From: Gammaproteobacteria bacterium
GTDB taxonomy: Bacteria > Pseudomonadota > Gammaproteobacteria > Pseudomonadales > Porticoccaceae
Direction of reading: 5' to 3'
Length of the DNA stretch: 54,733 nt
Assembly: GCA_003235325.1 (NCBI GenBank)
Contig: QJWQ01000051.1
Span: forward strand, 1 to 54,733
Shown here: positions 9,498 through 17,669 of the stretch, piece after piece
Position numbering within the stretch: position 1 is the stretch's first letter
Layout of the letters: each line of letters opens with the position of its first letter
Notes under the pieces: generated by a model
Told to the model about the DNA's origin: nothing
Database searches by the model: none
What the model saw: only the letters and a program-made list of their open reading frames with translations
Translations under genes and position numbers: made by a program

Positions 9498-10343
9498 ATG
9501 CCCAATTCTAAATCATCATTGTTTTGGCAAGCATGCGGGGTGGCCTGTGTGCTGCTATGTAAGCCTGTGTTCGCCGGCGAGCTGGGGGGATTCGATTGTT
9601 TGATCCAACCCCAGACCATGGTCGAGGTCAGCACCCGTGAAAGGGGCATTCTGGAAGCCTTGCTGGTGAATCGCGGCGATCAGGTCGAGCAGGGGCAGGA
9701 GATTGCGCGCCTGGATCAGGATATTGAACAGGCGACGGTTGAACTGTCCCAGGCCAGGGCCGATATGCAGGCTGAAATATCGGAACTGCGGGAGGGCCTG
9801 GCCTTCGCGGAACGGGAAAACAAGCGCATCGACAAGCTGTCGAGTGTCAAGGCGGTGTCCGGTACCGAAAAGGACAAGGCCGCGACCGCCGCCAAACGCG
9901 CCCGGCTGCGCCTGCAGCAGGCCCTGGAAGAGCAGGCCATTGCAAAGCTGGAACTCGAACGTGCCACGCGTCTGCTGGACAACCGCACCATCCGCAGCCC
10001 GATCGATGGCGTGGTGGTCGAAACCATGATGTCCCCCGGTGAATCGGTGGAGAACCAGTCCATCGTCGAGATCGCCAGGATTGATCCCCTGTATGTCGAA
10101 ATCATCGTACCGGTTGACTTCTATGGTGCGATCAAGACCGGCATGTCGGCCAGGATCGAACCCCGTTACCCGGGTGCAAAACCGCAGCATGCGCAGGTCA
10201 TCGTGGTCGACTCGGTAATCGACGCCGCCAGCGATACCTTCGGGGTGCGTTTACTTTTACCAAATCCGGATTTGGAAGTACCGGGTGGGGTGAGGTGCAA
10301 GATACAGTTTGACGACAAGCAAAACGCCGCCAGAACGGAGTAA
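9498..10343 (+). CDS. Periplasmic HlyD/RND-type adaptor protein
   Basis: This 281-residue protein starts with ATG directly after the TAA of the secA-like gene, with no spacer. It has a signal peptide of about 26 residues (hydrophobic ACGVACVLLCKPVFA, cleavage near AGE). A lipoyl half-motif (ILEALLVNRGDQVEQGQEIARL) is followed by a coiled coil of about 85 residues rich in Glu, Lys and Ala, a second lipoyl half (IRSPIDGVVVETMM) and a beta-barrel domain (YVEIIVPVDFY). This is the layout of membrane-fusion proteins of RND or type I exporters, but with no transmembrane anchor apart from the cleaved signal and no lipobox. It is the last gene of the row. It may complete a periplasmic tunnel with the GAF-HlyD and M50-HlyD proteins, giving three adaptor-like subunits in one locus. 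Confidence 0.8.
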   Translation: MPNSKSSLFWQACGVACVLLCKPVFAGELGGFDCLIQPQTMVEVSTRERGILEALLVNRGDQVEQGQEIARLDQDIEQATVELSQARADMQAEISELREGLAFAERENKRIDKLSSVKAVSGTEKDKAATAAKRARLRLQQALEEQAIAKLELERATRLLDNRTIRSPIDGVVVETMMSPGESVENQSIVEIARIDPLYVEIIVPVDFYGAIKTGMSARIEPRYPGAKPQHAQVIVVDSVIDAASDTFGVRLLLPNPDLEVPGGVRCKIQFDDKQNAARTE

Positions 10344-10543
10344 GTTTCAGCCGGCTTTGCCGGGGATACTAGCTGCAGGTATTAGATTAATACATTATGC
10401 AGATCCAGGGTGTCCGTCTGTAGGATACGTCTTAAAATCCTGCAGGAGTTATCCTGCCTGGTGCGTCCTGCCAATCGCTTTCACTTTACACGGGCTTTGG
10501 GTCTTTTGTTTTGTGCAGTGAGGTCCTGGCGAGTGGATGTAGC
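10344..10543. other. Spacer between export locus and tRNA-Ser
   Basis: No gene was recognised in these 200 bases. TCCTGC occurs three times at 14-base spacing (10438, 10452, 10466), and TCCTGCAGGA at the first of these is a perfect palindrome. No convincing intrinsic terminator for the export genes was found. This may be a junction between accessory and core DNA. Confidence 0.4.
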
Positions 10544-10631
10544 TGGCGGAGAGAGAGGGATTCGAACCCTCGGTACCTGACGGTACACCGGTTTTCGAGA
10601 CCGGCACTTTCAGCCTCTCAGTCATCTCTCC
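10544..10631 (-). tRNA. tRNA-Ser (anticodon CGA)
   Basis: Read on the minus strand, this folds as a class II tRNA of 88 nt: acceptor GGAGAGA pairing with TCTCTCC, anticodon loop CTCGAAA giving anticodon CGA, a long variable arm, and a T-loop with GTTCGAATCCC. The 3' CCA is encoded (10544-10546). It reads UCG codons. A TTGACA-like -35 element lies just after the upstream hairpin (about 10682-10687), but no good -10 was seen. Its 3' end faces the accessory export locus. Confidence 0.95.
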
Positions 10632-10690
10632 GAAAAAATTGTAATTTACGCGAATTTCGGTTTCACGGACAGTTGCACTCTGTCAAATAA

Positions 10691-10719
10691 AAAGGGTTAC
10701 GTTTATAACGTAACCCTTT
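10691..10719 (-). terminator. Hairpin terminator between tRNA-Asn and tRNA-Ser
   Basis: A perfect 12-bp stem, AAAGGGTTACGT (10691-10702) with ACGTAACCCTTT (10708-10719), has a 5-base loop. In the minus direction it runs into a T-rich stretch (CCCTTTTTATTT), so it should end transcription of tRNA-Asn. The plus-strand side is also T-rich (GTTTTAT), so it may work both ways. Confidence 0.8.
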
Positions 10720-10727
10720 GTTTTATA

Positions 10728-10803
10728 TGGCTCCGCCTGCTGGGCTCGAACCAGCGACCCAATGATTAACAGTCATTTGCTCTACCAACTGAGCTAAGGC
10801 GGA
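10728..10803 (-). tRNA. tRNA-Asn (anticodon GTT)
   Basis: The minus strand reads as a standard 76-nt tRNA: acceptor TCCGCCT with AGGCGGA, D-arm TAGCTCAGTTGGTAGAGC, anticodon loop CTGTTAA with anticodon GTT, T-arm CTGGTTCGAGCCCAG, and an encoded CCA (10728-10730). It is followed by the 10691-10719 hairpin. Confidence 0.96.
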
Positions 10804-10819
10804 TCAGTTGAGGCCGCGT

Positions 10820-10848
10820 ATGGTATAGCCCGGTTTTTGCTCAGTCAA
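10820..10848 (-). promoter_or_regulatory. Promoter of tRNA-Asn
   Basis: On the minus strand, TTGACT (10843-10848) and TACCAT (10820-10825) are separated by exactly 17 bp, which fits a sigma-70 promoter. Transcription would start about ten bases before the tRNA, typical for tRNA genes. TATACC, two bases upstream of TACCAT, is a less well spaced alternative. Confidence 0.6.
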
Positions 10849-10918
10849 GTGCTCCGCCCGGTTTATGCCGCATCGGTTGCGGGACGCTGGCGTTGCGGCT
10901 CGATGGCGATGAATCGCC

Positions 10919-10924
10919 TATAAT
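10919..10924 (+). promoter_or_regulatory. Candidate -10 box of uvrB
   Basis: A perfect TATAAT lies 33 bases upstream of the uvrB ATG, giving a short leader. The best -35 candidate is TTGCGG at 10893-10898, but the spacer is 20 bp, longer than ideal. No LexA box (CTGT-N8-ACAG) was seen, although uvrB is SOS-controlled in E. coli. Confidence 0.45.
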
Positions 10925-10956
10925 GTCCGATTGTTTTGGCAACCCCCCGACCGACC

Positions 10957-12984
10957 ATGAAACCCTTCAGACTCAGCAGTTCCTACCAGCCCGCGGGCGA
11001 TCAGCCCTCCGCCATCGAGTTGCTGGTGGAGGGCATTGAAGCCGGCCTTGCCGGCCAGACATTACTTGGGGTCACGGGGTCAGGGAAAACCTTCACCATT
11101 GCCAACGTGGTCGAACGGCTGCAGCGGCCGACTATCGTCCTGGCGCACAACAAAACCCTGGCGGCCCAGCTCTACGGCGAGTTTCGCGACTATTTTCCGG
11201 ATAACGCCGTCGAGTATTTCGTCTCCTACTACGACTACTACCAGCCGGAAGCGTATGTGCCATCCTCCGATACCTTTATCGAGAAGGATGCCTCGGTCAA
11301 CCAGCACATTGAGCAGATGCGGCTGTCGGCCACCAAGGCCCTGCTGGAGCGCAAGGACGTACTGGTAGTGGCGACAGTGTCGTCCATATACGGTCTGGGT
11401 GATCCCGATGCCTACCTGAAAATGGTGCTGCACCTGGTGCGGGGCGAACGGGTCGACCAGCGCGCCATTTTGCGCCGGCTGGCGGAATTGCAATACACCC
11501 GTAATGACGTCGATTTTCACCGGGCCAATTATCGGGTTCGGGGCGATGTCATTGATATTTTTCCCGCGGATTCCGAGATGGAGGCGCTGAGGCTCGAGCT
11601 GTTTGACGATGAAATCGACCAACTGGCGTTGTTTGATCCGCTGACCGGCGAGGTGCTGCGTAAAGTACCGCGATTTACGGTCTACCCGAAATCCCACTAC
11701 GTCACCCCACGGCAGACCATTATGGATGCTGCGGAAAACATTCAGGAGGAATTGAAAATCAGGTTGGAGCAACTTTATGCAAACAGCAAGCTGGTGGAAG
11801 CCCAGCGCCTGGGCGAACGGACCCGGTACGATCTGGAAATGATGCGGGAACTGGGTTATTGCACCGGCATTGAAAATTACTCCCGCTATCTCTCCGGACG
11901 CGACCCCGGCGAACCGCCACCGACCCTGTTTGATTATCTGCCGGTCAATGCCCTGATGGTGGTGGATGAGTCCCACGTCACCATTCCCCAGTTGGGGGGT
12001 ATGTACCGCGGCGACCGCTCCCGCAAGGAGACGCTGGTGGAATACGGCTTTCGCTTGCCGTCGGCGCTGGACAACCGGCCCATGCGCTTTGATGAGTGGG
12101 AGCGGATCGCGCCCCAGGCAATCTATGTGTCGGCGACGCCGGGCAAATACGAGGCCGAACATGCCGGCCGGGTGGTGGAGCAGGTGGTGCGCCCCACCGG
12201 CCTGGTGGATCCCGAGATCGTGGTTCGGCCGGCCACCAGCCAGGTGGACGATGTCATCGGCGAGATTCATGCCTGCGTCAAAAGCGGCAGCCGGGTACTG
12301 ATCACGGTGCTGACCAAGCGCATGGCGGAGGACCTCACCGATTACCTGGATGAACACGGGGTCCGGGTTCGCTACCTGCACTCCGATATCGAGACCGTCG
12401 AGCGGGTGGAAATCATTCGCGATCTGCGCCTGGGGGAGTTCGACGTGCTGGTGGGCATCAACCTGTTGCGGGAGGGCCTGGATATGCCGGAAGTGTCCCT
12501 GGTGGCGGTATTTGATGCCGACAAGGAGGGATTCCTGCGCTCGGAGCAATCATTGATCCAGACCATCGGCCGCGCGGCCCGCAATATTCGGGGTCGGGCC
12601 ATTCTCTACGCCGATAAAATCACCGGTTCCATGCAGCGGGCGATCGACGAGACCAACCGGCGCCGGGAGAAACAGGCGGCCTACAACCTGGCCCACGGGC
12701 TGACGCCCAAAGGCATCATCAAGTCGGTCGCCGATATCATGGAAGGGGCCTATGCCCCGGGCGCCGGCAGGGGCAAGAAACGCAAGGTGGCGGAAAAAAT
12801 CGGCGATTACCTCCCGGCCGATGAACTGGCCATGGCGTCCCCCCACAGGATTGCCGCTGAAATTGCCAAACTGGAAAAGCAAATGTACGAGCATGCCCGC
12901 AATCTGGAGTTCGAGCAGGCCGCCGGCATTCGCGACGCCATTCACCGGCTGAAGGAGTCGGCGTTTGTGACCACCAATGCCTGA
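10957..12984 (+). CDS. uvrB: Excinuclease ABC subunit B (UvrB)
   Basis: UvrB receives damaged DNA from UvrA, opens it, verifies the lesion and recruits UvrC for incision in nucleotide excision repair. At 675 residues the protein matches the usual length (E. coli 673). The N-terminus [20 protein letters not shown] is typical. The Walker A GVTGSGKT is at residues 39-46, the DNA-clamping beta-hairpin region ([14 protein letters not shown]) near residue 90, helicase motifs V and VI ([24 protein letters not shown]) in the second half, and the UVR motif that contacts UvrC is in the last 40 residues. ATG 10957 is preferred over an in-frame TTG at 10936 because it aligns with known UvrB starts, although no clear ribosome site precedes it. 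It converges on the small redox gene at 13069-13404. Confidence 0.97.
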   Translation: MKPFRLSSSYQPAGDQPSAIELLVEGIEAGLAGQTLLGVTGSGKTFTIANVVERLQRPTIVLAHNKTLAAQLYGEFRDYFPDNAVEYFVSYYDYYQPEAYVPSSDTFIEKDASVNQHIEQMRLSATKALLERKDVLVVATVSSIYGLGDPDAYLKMVLHLVRGERVDQRAILRRLAELQYTRNDVDFHRANYRVRGDVIDIFPADSEMEALRLELFDDEIDQLALFDPLTGEVLRKVPRFTVYPKSHYVTPRQTIMDAAENIQEELKIRLEQLYANSKLVEAQRLGERTRYDLEMMRELGYCTGIENYSRYLSGRDPGEPPPTLFDYLPVNALMVVDESHVTIPQLGGMYRGDRSRKETLVEYGFRLPSALDNRPMRFDEWERIAPQAIYVSATPGKYEAEHAGRVVEQVVRPTGLVDPEIVVRPATSQVDDVIGEIHACVKSGSRVLITVLTKRMAEDLTDYLDEHGVRVRYLHSDIETVERVEIIRDLRLGEFDVLVGINLLREGLDMPEVSLVAVFDADKEGFLRSEQSLIQTIGRAARNIRGRAILYADKITGSMQRAIDETNRRREKQAAYNLAHGLTPKGIIKSVADIMEGAYAPGAGRGKKRKVAEKIGDYLPADELAMASPHRIAAEIAKLEKQMYEHARNLEFEQAAGIRDAIHRLKESAFVTTNA

Positions 12985-13068
12985 CAGACCGACGTGGGTG
13001 CTGTTAGTGACGAAAAATAGTGGGGGGATTGGCCTCTATGGAGCGAGTCGGGCGGGGGCGGCCCTGGA

Positions 13069-13404
13069 TCAGAGAAAATCCAGGTCCGGGTTGTCGTTCA
13101 TGATTTCCTTGATCTCGTCCTGTTCGCTGGTCTTTTGGTTCAGCACTTCCTTGACGAACTTGAAATACACGGTGTAGACCAGTGGCTCCTCGCCGGGTTT
13201 TTCCACCACGAAAAACGGTGCCCGGTCGACACCGAGTTTCGCCGCCAGTTGCATTCCGGCTGAGGTCGCGTCCCGCTCATCAGCGATCAGGATTTCATCG
13301 ATAGAGTCCATCTGACCGGCGGCCACCATTTTCTCTTCGACCTCCCGGCACTTTTTGCAGGGCTGGCCGTCGGCATAGATTTTCTTGACCATGGTGATTT
13401 TCAT
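13069..13404 (-). CDS. Small thioredoxin-like CxxC protein linked to cysH
   Basis: This 111-residue cytoplasmic protein starts with a beta-strand (MVKKIYADG) followed by CKKC (Cys16 and Cys19), and later has a cis-Pro-type segment (VDRAPFFVV). This pattern fits a thioredoxin/glutaredoxin fold. The C-terminus is acidic (DNDPDLDFL-like ending). The start at 13404 is supported by GGGGAG eight bases upstream. It lies 45 bp after the stop of cysH on the same strand, so the two are probably cotranscribed. CysH needs a thiol donor in each cycle, so this protein could be a dedicated reductant, but that is inference from position. I do not recognise a named family. Confidence 0.75.
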   Translation of the reverse strand: MKITMVKKIYADGQPCKKCREVEEKMVAAGQMDSIDEILIADERDATSAGMQLAAKLGVDRAPFFVVEKPGEEPLVYTVYFKFVKEVLNQKTSEQDEIKEIMNDNPDLDFL

Positions 13405-13449
13405 TGCAGAGGCTCCCCGGTTTGATCCGGTTGTTTCAGGTAATGACAG

Positions 13450-14178
13450 CTATTTTTCGATGTTGACCGCATGCAGGCCGCATTCCTTCTTGGTGGCTTC
13501 CTCCCACCACCAGCGGCCTTCCCGTTCGTGCTGGCCGGGTCCCACGGGTCGTGTGCAGGGCTCACAACCGATGCTGATAAAGCCGCGATCATGGAGACTG
13601 TTGTAGGGGACTCCGTTGCTGCGAATGTAGTTCCATACCTGGGCTGAAGTCCAGTTGGCCAGGGGGTTGAACTTGGTCAGTCTGTCTCCGGGACGGGCGA
13701 AGGCCTTGTCGTCCTGGATCACCGGAATGGCGGCCCGGGTGTCGGGGCTCTGATCGCGGCGCTGGCCGGTGACCCAGGCATCCAGGGTCAGCAGTTTTTT
13801 GCGCAGGGGAGCGATCTTGCGAATACCACAGCACTCCTTGTGATCGTCCCGATAAAAACTGAACAGGCCTTTTTCCCGCACCAGGTTCTCCACGGCGGCG
13901 GAGTCCGGAAACTGGATATCGATGTTGATGCCGTAGTGATCTCTGACCCGATCCAGGTATTGATACGTCTCCGGGTGCAGACGACCGGTGTCGAGAGAGA
14001 ATACCTGAATGTCCTTGCGGATTTTCCAGGCCATGTCCACCAGGACCACGTCCTCGGCGCCACTGAACGATATGGCAATATTGTCAAAATTCGCCAGGGC
14101 AAATTCCAGGATTTCCTGGGGAGTCTGGCTGGACAGCTTTTTGTCCAGATCAACTACGTCCAGTCGGTTTTCGCTCAT
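13450..14178 (-). CDS. cysH: Assimilatory adenylyl-/phosphoadenylyl-sulfate reductase, [4Fe-4S] type
   Basis: CysH reduces activated sulfate to sulfite in cysteine biosynthesis, using thioredoxin or glutaredoxin as donor. The 242-residue protein has the PP-loop-like [10 protein letters not shown] (residue 38 on), the KECCGIRK pair (Cys116, Cys117) and GCEPC (Cys205, Cys208). These four cysteines bind a [4Fe-4S] cluster and mark the APS-reducing type found in Pseudomonas, unlike the cluster-free enteric PAPS reductase. The catalytic ECGLH motif (Cys233) is near the C-terminus. The start at 14178 follows GCGAGGTCACC; an upstream in-frame extension is not supported. It is transcribed ahead of the small CxxC protein and diverges from thrH. 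Confidence 0.93.
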   Translation of the reverse strand: MSENRLDVVDLDKKLSSQTPQEILEFALANFDNIAISFSGAEDVVLVDMAWKIRKDIQVFSLDTGRLHPETYQYLDRVRDHYGINIDIQFPDSAAVENLVREKGLFSFYRDDHKECCGIRKIAPLRKKLLTLDAWVTGQRRDQSPDTRAAIPVIQDDKAFARPGDRLTKFNPLANWTSAQVWNYIRSNGVPYNSLHDRGFISIGCEPCTRPVGPGQHEREGRWWWEEATKKECGLHAVNIEK

Positions 14179-14373
14179 GGTGACCTCGCTATCAGACTGT
14201 AGGGTTTCAAGTGGTTGTTTTTCAGGCTGGGAACTATAGCAGAGCCCTTGGTCCTGTAAAAAGAATTGAGTGCTATAGGGGTATAACATCCCGTTTGCGC
14301 CACCTCGATGAAACCGTTAGAGTTGCGGCGACTTGACGCGACAGTTAAGCACGCACAGATGAGGAAGTAACCC

Positions 14374-14991
14374 GTGGAAATAGCCTGCCTCGACCTTGAA
14401 GGTGTCCTGGTTCCGGAGATCTGGATTGCCTTTGCCGACAAGACCGGTATCGATGAGTTGCGTGCCACCACCCGGGATATTCCAGACTACGATGTGCTGA
14501 TGAAGCAGCGCCTGTCTATTCTCGACCGACACGGCCTCGGCCTGAATGAAATCCAGGAGGTGATTGCCAGCCTGACGCCCCTGGAAGGCGCCCGTGATTT
14601 TATCGACTGGTTGCGGGAACGTTTCCAGGTGGTCATCCTGTCCGACACGTTTTATGAGTTCTCCCAGCCGCTGATGCGGCAGTTGGGATTCCCCACGCTG
14701 CTTTGTCACAAACTGGACGTGGATCAAACCGGCCGGGTGGTCGATTACCGTCTGCGCCAGTCCAATCCCAAGCGCCAGGCAGTGGTGGCGCTGAAAAGTA
14801 TCTATTACCGGGTCATTGCCGCCGGCGATTCCTACAATGACACCACCATGCTGGCGGAAGCGGATGCCGGCATCCTGTTTCATGCACCGGACAATGTCAT
14901 CGCCGAGTTTCCCCAGTTTCCGGCGGTTCATACCTTTGCCGACCTGAAGGGGGAATTTATCAAGGCCAGCAACAGAACACTGACACTTTAG
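14374..14991 (+). CDS. thrH: Phosphoserine phosphatase / phosphoserine:homoserine phosphotransferase ThrH
   Basis: ThrH is a HAD-superfamily enzyme that dephosphorylates phosphoserine and can transfer the phosphate to homoserine, touching serine and threonine synthesis. The 205-residue protein carries the ThrH form of HAD motif I, CLDLEGVLVPE (Asp7 with Glu at the second acidic position). Motif II is VVILSDTFYEF and motif IV is AAGDSYNDTTML. Length and motifs match ThrH rather than SerB. The start is GTG 14374, with GAGGAAG eight bases upstream. It converges on pabB, and the two stop codons overlap by four bases (14988-14991). From memory, cysH, thrH and pabB are also neighbours in Pseudomonas. 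Confidence 0.92.
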   Translation: MEIACLDLEGVLVPEIWIAFADKTGIDELRATTRDIPDYDVLMKQRLSILDRHGLGLNEIQEVIASLTPLEGARDFIDWLRERFQVVILSDTFYEFSQPLMRQLGFPTLLCHKLDVDQTGRVVDYRLRQSNPKRQAVVALKSIYYRVIAAGDSYNDTTMLAEADAGILFHAPDNVIAEFPQFPAVHTFADLKGEFIKASNRTLTL

Positions 14992-16376
14992 TCCGGCAGA
15001 TTCTGTAGCCCTTCAAGGGTTGACATCAGCGACGCCACCTTAGTAATGGATTCCCGGTATTCACTCTCCGCTTCCGAATCACTGACGATACCGCCGCCGC
15101 CCCAGCAGTGAAGCCGGCCATTGTCGGCGAGCAGGGTGCGTATGGCGATATTGGTATCCATGCGGCCGGTGGCGCTGATGTAGCCGACACTGCCACAGTA
15201 CAGATTGCGGCGACAGCTTTCTGTTTCCTCGATAATTTCCATTGCCCTTTTTTTCGGCGCACCGGTAATGGAGCCGCCGGGAAAGCTACGGGCCAGCAGG
15301 TCCAGGGGGGTCTGTCCCGGCCGCAGGGTGCCGGTAACGGTACTGACCAGGTGGTGGACATTGGCGAAACTTTCCAGCTCAAACAGTTTGGGCACGCGAA
15401 TCGAACCTGGCTGGCAGACCGTGCCGAGGTCATTGCGCAACAGGTCGACAATCATCAGATTTTCCGCCCGGTCCTTGCCGCTGTTGAGCAACTGAACGGC
15501 ATTGTCCTGGTCCTCGTCGACGCTTCTGCCCCGGGCGATTGTGCCCTTGATTGGCCTGGCTTCCACCTGGTTGCGGGCCACTTTGAGAAACCGCTCCGGC
15601 GACAGACAGATGACGGCCTTGTCCTGCCAGTCCAGGTAGGCGCTGTAAGGTGAGGGCATGATCCTGCGCAACCGCCGGTAGGCCTGCCAGGGATCGCCCT
15701 GAAAATCCGCGCTGAAATGCTGGGCAAAGTTGACCTGATAGCAATCGCCGGCTTCTATATAGGCGCGAATCCGCTCGATAGCCTGGCGATATCGCCGCTC
15801 CGACAGGGAGGGTCGAAAGCGCTGTATTAACTGAAAATCCCCGGAGCCGTTGCCATCCCGTTGCTGGAGGCAACGACTGACTTCTGTCTTGAATTCCGGC
15901 GAACAGGATGGATGAAAAATCAGCCAGGCGTGGCGGGACTGGTGGTTGAGTACCAGGGCCCAGGTGTAACAACCCAGTTTCAGGTCCGGCAGGGTCGTTG
16001 TTGGCGGGCAGCGGACGGGCAGGGAGATGAGTCTCCGGCCCAGGTCGTAGCCAAAAAAACCGGCCAGACCGCCGACAAAGGGATAGTGGCTGAAGGCTTC
16101 CGGCACGGGCTCCAGTTCCTCGAGCATCTGCCGGGCAACAGCAAAAGGATCTTCCCCGGTTATCCGGGTCGCCGATGCCGTTGAACTGATCCGGGTTTCC
16201 TGGCCGACGGTTTCCATCTCGCTCACGGGAGCGGCGGTCAGTATGTCATAGCGACCCTGAAGGGAGCGGGGCTTGCCGCTGTCAAACCAGATGGCCCCGG
16301 GCAGCCGGCGCAGGGCGGCAAACAGGGGCTCGGCATCGGCGTGATAGGGAAAGTCCCGGATATCAACAGTATTCAT
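14988..16376 (-). CDS. pabB: Aminodeoxychorismate synthase component I (PabB)
   Basis: PabB converts chorismate and ammonia (from PabA glutaminase) to 4-amino-4-deoxychorismate, the branch into folate. The 462-residue protein has the chorismate-binding family signatures: VEARPIKGTIARGRS, a DLLRNDLG segment, GSITGAPKKRAMEIIEE and a C-terminal GGGIVSDSEAESEYRE. The N-terminal part (about 1-190) is the variable domain. PIKGTIARG, where TrpE-type enzymes have PIAGTRRRG-like sequence, supports PabB over anthranilate synthase. The start at 16376 (MNTVDIRDF) is preferred over an upstream Met with no homology. It diverges from the Rieske gene and overlaps thrH tail to tail by four bases. Confidence 0.92.
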   Translation of the reverse strand: MNTVDIRDFPYHADAEPLFAALRRLPGAIWFDSGKPRSLQGRYDILTAAPVSEMETVGQETRISSTASATRITGEDPFAVARQMLEELEPVPEAFSHYPFVGGLAGFFGYDLGRRLISLPVRCPPTTTLPDLKLGCYTWALVLNHQSRHAWLIFHPSCSPEFKTEVSRCLQQRDGNGSGDFQLIQRFRPSLSERRYRQAIERIRAYIEAGDCYQVNFAQHFSADFQGDPWQAYRRLRRIMPSPYSAYLDWQDKAVICLSPERFLKVARNQVEARPIKGTIARGRSVDEDQDNAVQLLNSGKDRAENLMIVDLLRNDLGTVCQPGSIRVPKLFELESFANVHHLVSTVTGTLRPGQTPLDLLARSFPGGSITGAPKKRAMEIIEETESCRRNLYCGSVGYISATGRMDTNIAIRTLLADNGRLHCWGGGGIVSDSEAESEYRESITKVASLMSTLEGLQNLPD

Positions 16377-16491
16377 ATGGTCGCGAAGCGTAGAATTTCG
16401 AGGTGGTAATGGCAATGGCGTAATCGCTTATAATGGCCGCAATCCACTGGACCCGGAAGCCAATATCCACCAACCAGCGAATCAGCCGCGC

Positions 16492-16833
16492 ATGACCTTT
16501 ATACCGCTTGAAAAAACACAACGCCTGCAGGAGGGATACCGACGGACTTTTCGGGTTCGGGGTATCGAACTGCTGCTGATTCACAGTGAGGGCCAGACCT
16601 ACCTGTTCAATACCACCTGCCCCCATGCAGGTTCCTCTCTGGCAAAGGGCAATATCCACAGTCGCTGTATCCGCTGTCCCAAGCACGGCATCAGTTTTTC
16701 CCTGGAAACCGGCTATGCCACGGGCAATGCGGCGCGACAGGATATCGATCCTCTGACCCGGTATCGGCTGTCCTGGCAGGATGGCGATATCGGCGTCTAT
16801 GCGGACCACCTCGAATCCTGGCTGGCAGATTAA
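16492..16833 (+). CDS. Small Rieske [2Fe-2S] ferredoxin-like protein
   Basis: This 113-residue single-domain protein has the Rieske motif CPHAG ... CPKHG, with Cys43, His45, Cys62 and His65 as cluster ligands. The spacing is typical of ferredoxin-type Rieske proteins such as the NirD or dioxygenase-ferredoxin class. No signal peptide or membrane anchor is seen, so it should be cytoplasmic. No oxygenase or reductase gene is adjacent, so its redox partner is unknown. It lies 58 bp before rraA on the same strand and may be cotranscribed with it. The fold and cofactor are secure; the function is not. Confidence 0.85.
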   Translation: MTFIPLEKTQRLQEGYRRTFRVRGIELLLIHSEGQTYLFNTTCPHAGSSLAKGNIHSRCIRCPKHGISFSLETGYATGNAARQDIDPLTRYRLSWQDGDIGVYADHLESWLAD

Positions 16834-16891
16834 TCGCCGAAAAGACGGAGCCTCCGGACCCTCTTTCCCGCCGCAACAAACAGGAGTAGCC

Positions 16892-17380
16892 ATGCGATTT
16901 TCCACACCCGATCTCTGCGATGCTCATCCCGACAAGGTCAGGGTGCTGCAACCCATGTTCAACAGTTACGGTGGGCGTAAAATCTTCGGTGGCAGGATTG
17001 TCACCGTCAAATGTTTCGAGGATAACTCGCTGGTCAAGGACAACGTCGGTCGACCCGGACAGGGGTGCGTACTGGTGGTTGACGGCGGCGGTTCCCTGCG
17101 ACGGGCACTGCTCGGCGATATGCTGGCGGAATCGGCGGTGAAAAACGGCTGGGCCGGTCTGCTGATTTATGGTTGCATTCGCGATGTCGATATCATCGGG
17201 CAACTGGATCTCGGGGTACAGGCTCTGGCAACCATCCCGGTGAAAACCGAAAAGCGGGGCATCGGTGATTACCTGGTGCCGGTCACTTTTGGCGGCGTCA
17301 CCTTCAATCCCGGTGAGTATGTCTACGCCGATAACAACGGCGTCATCGTGTCGTCGGAGGCACTGGAACTGCCCACATAG
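16892..17380 (+). CDS. rraA: RraA family protein, ribonuclease E activity regulator
   Basis: At 162 residues it matches RraA (E. coli 161) along its length: the N-terminal [29 protein letters not shown], the glycine-rich [24 protein letters not shown] and [13 protein letters not shown], and a C-terminal [15 protein letters not shown]. RraA binds RNase E and dampens RNA decay. Relatives of this fold act as 4-hydroxy-4-methyl-2-oxoglutarate aldolases, so an aldolase role is possible; the Gly-rich and RD motifs are kept in both. The start at 16892 has CAGGAG six bases upstream. A strong terminator follows at 17438. Confidence 0.9.
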   Translation: MRFSTPDLCDAHPDKVRVLQPMFNSYGGRKIFGGRIVTVKCFEDNSLVKDNVGRPGQGCVLVVDGGGSLRRALLGDMLAESAVKNGWAGLLIYGCIRDVDIIGQLDLGVQALATIPVKTEKRGIGDYLVPVTFGGVTFNPGEYVYADNNGVIVSSEALELPT

Positions 17381-17437
17381 TCGCCTTGAGGACAGCTTCC
17401 CCCGGGTCACTATTCAGCAGATGACCTGACCTTCAGC

Positions 17438-17465
17438 AAAGGCCCTGCGGGGCCTTTTGTTTTTA
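17438..17465 (+). terminator. Intrinsic terminator after rraA
   Basis: AAAGGCCC (17438-17445) pairs with GGGCCTTT (17450-17457) over a 4-base loop, followed by TGTTTTT. It lies 57 bp after the rraA stop. Confidence 0.85.
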
Positions 17466-17565
17466 AAGCGAATTGCTTTTGGGGCCGGTTACCATTGGAG
17501 CAAATGACTGTTGGCACAGGATCCGGATCTGCACCGGCCATGATTTTTAGCAGTAACCGTCAGCC

Positions 17566-17591
17566 AAAAAAAAGGCCACCGGGTGGTGGCC
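17566..17591 (-). terminator. Intrinsic terminator of aceA (minus strand)
   Basis: On the minus strand GGCCACC pairs with GGTGGCC over a 4-base loop and runs into eight T residues (A-run at 17566-17573 on the plus strand). It lies about 80 bp after the aceA stop and is a strong terminator. Confidence 0.88.
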
Positions 17592-17629
17592 AAATAACGC
17601 GATGCAAAGGTAAGACAGGAGGGAAACGC

Positions 17630-17662
17630 GGAACTGGCAACACTGCTGCAGTTGCCAGTTCC
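17630..17662. repeat. Perfect 12-bp inverted repeat just after aceA
   Basis: GGAACTGGCAAC (17630-17641) and GTTGCCAGTTCC (17651-17662) are perfect reverse complements around a 9-base centre, starting 7 bp after the aceA stop codon. No T-run follows on either strand, and a separate terminator lies further on. It may form a 3'-UTR stem-loop that stabilises the aceA mRNA, or it may be a protein-binding site. Confidence 0.7.
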
Positions 17663-17669
17663 TGAAGAT

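Noticed and set aside
10309-10521. 70-codon frame after the HlyD-type adaptor
   Set aside because: It starts inside the adaptor gene in another frame, has no ribosome site and shows no recognisable feature.
10830-10956. LexA (SOS) box upstream of uvrB
   Set aside because: No CTGT-N8-ACAG element was found; only a TATAAT could be supported.
11080-12549. 489-codon minus-strand frame inside uvrB
   Set aside because: It is the antisense of a clear UvrB and has the His/Gln-rich composition typical of shadows.
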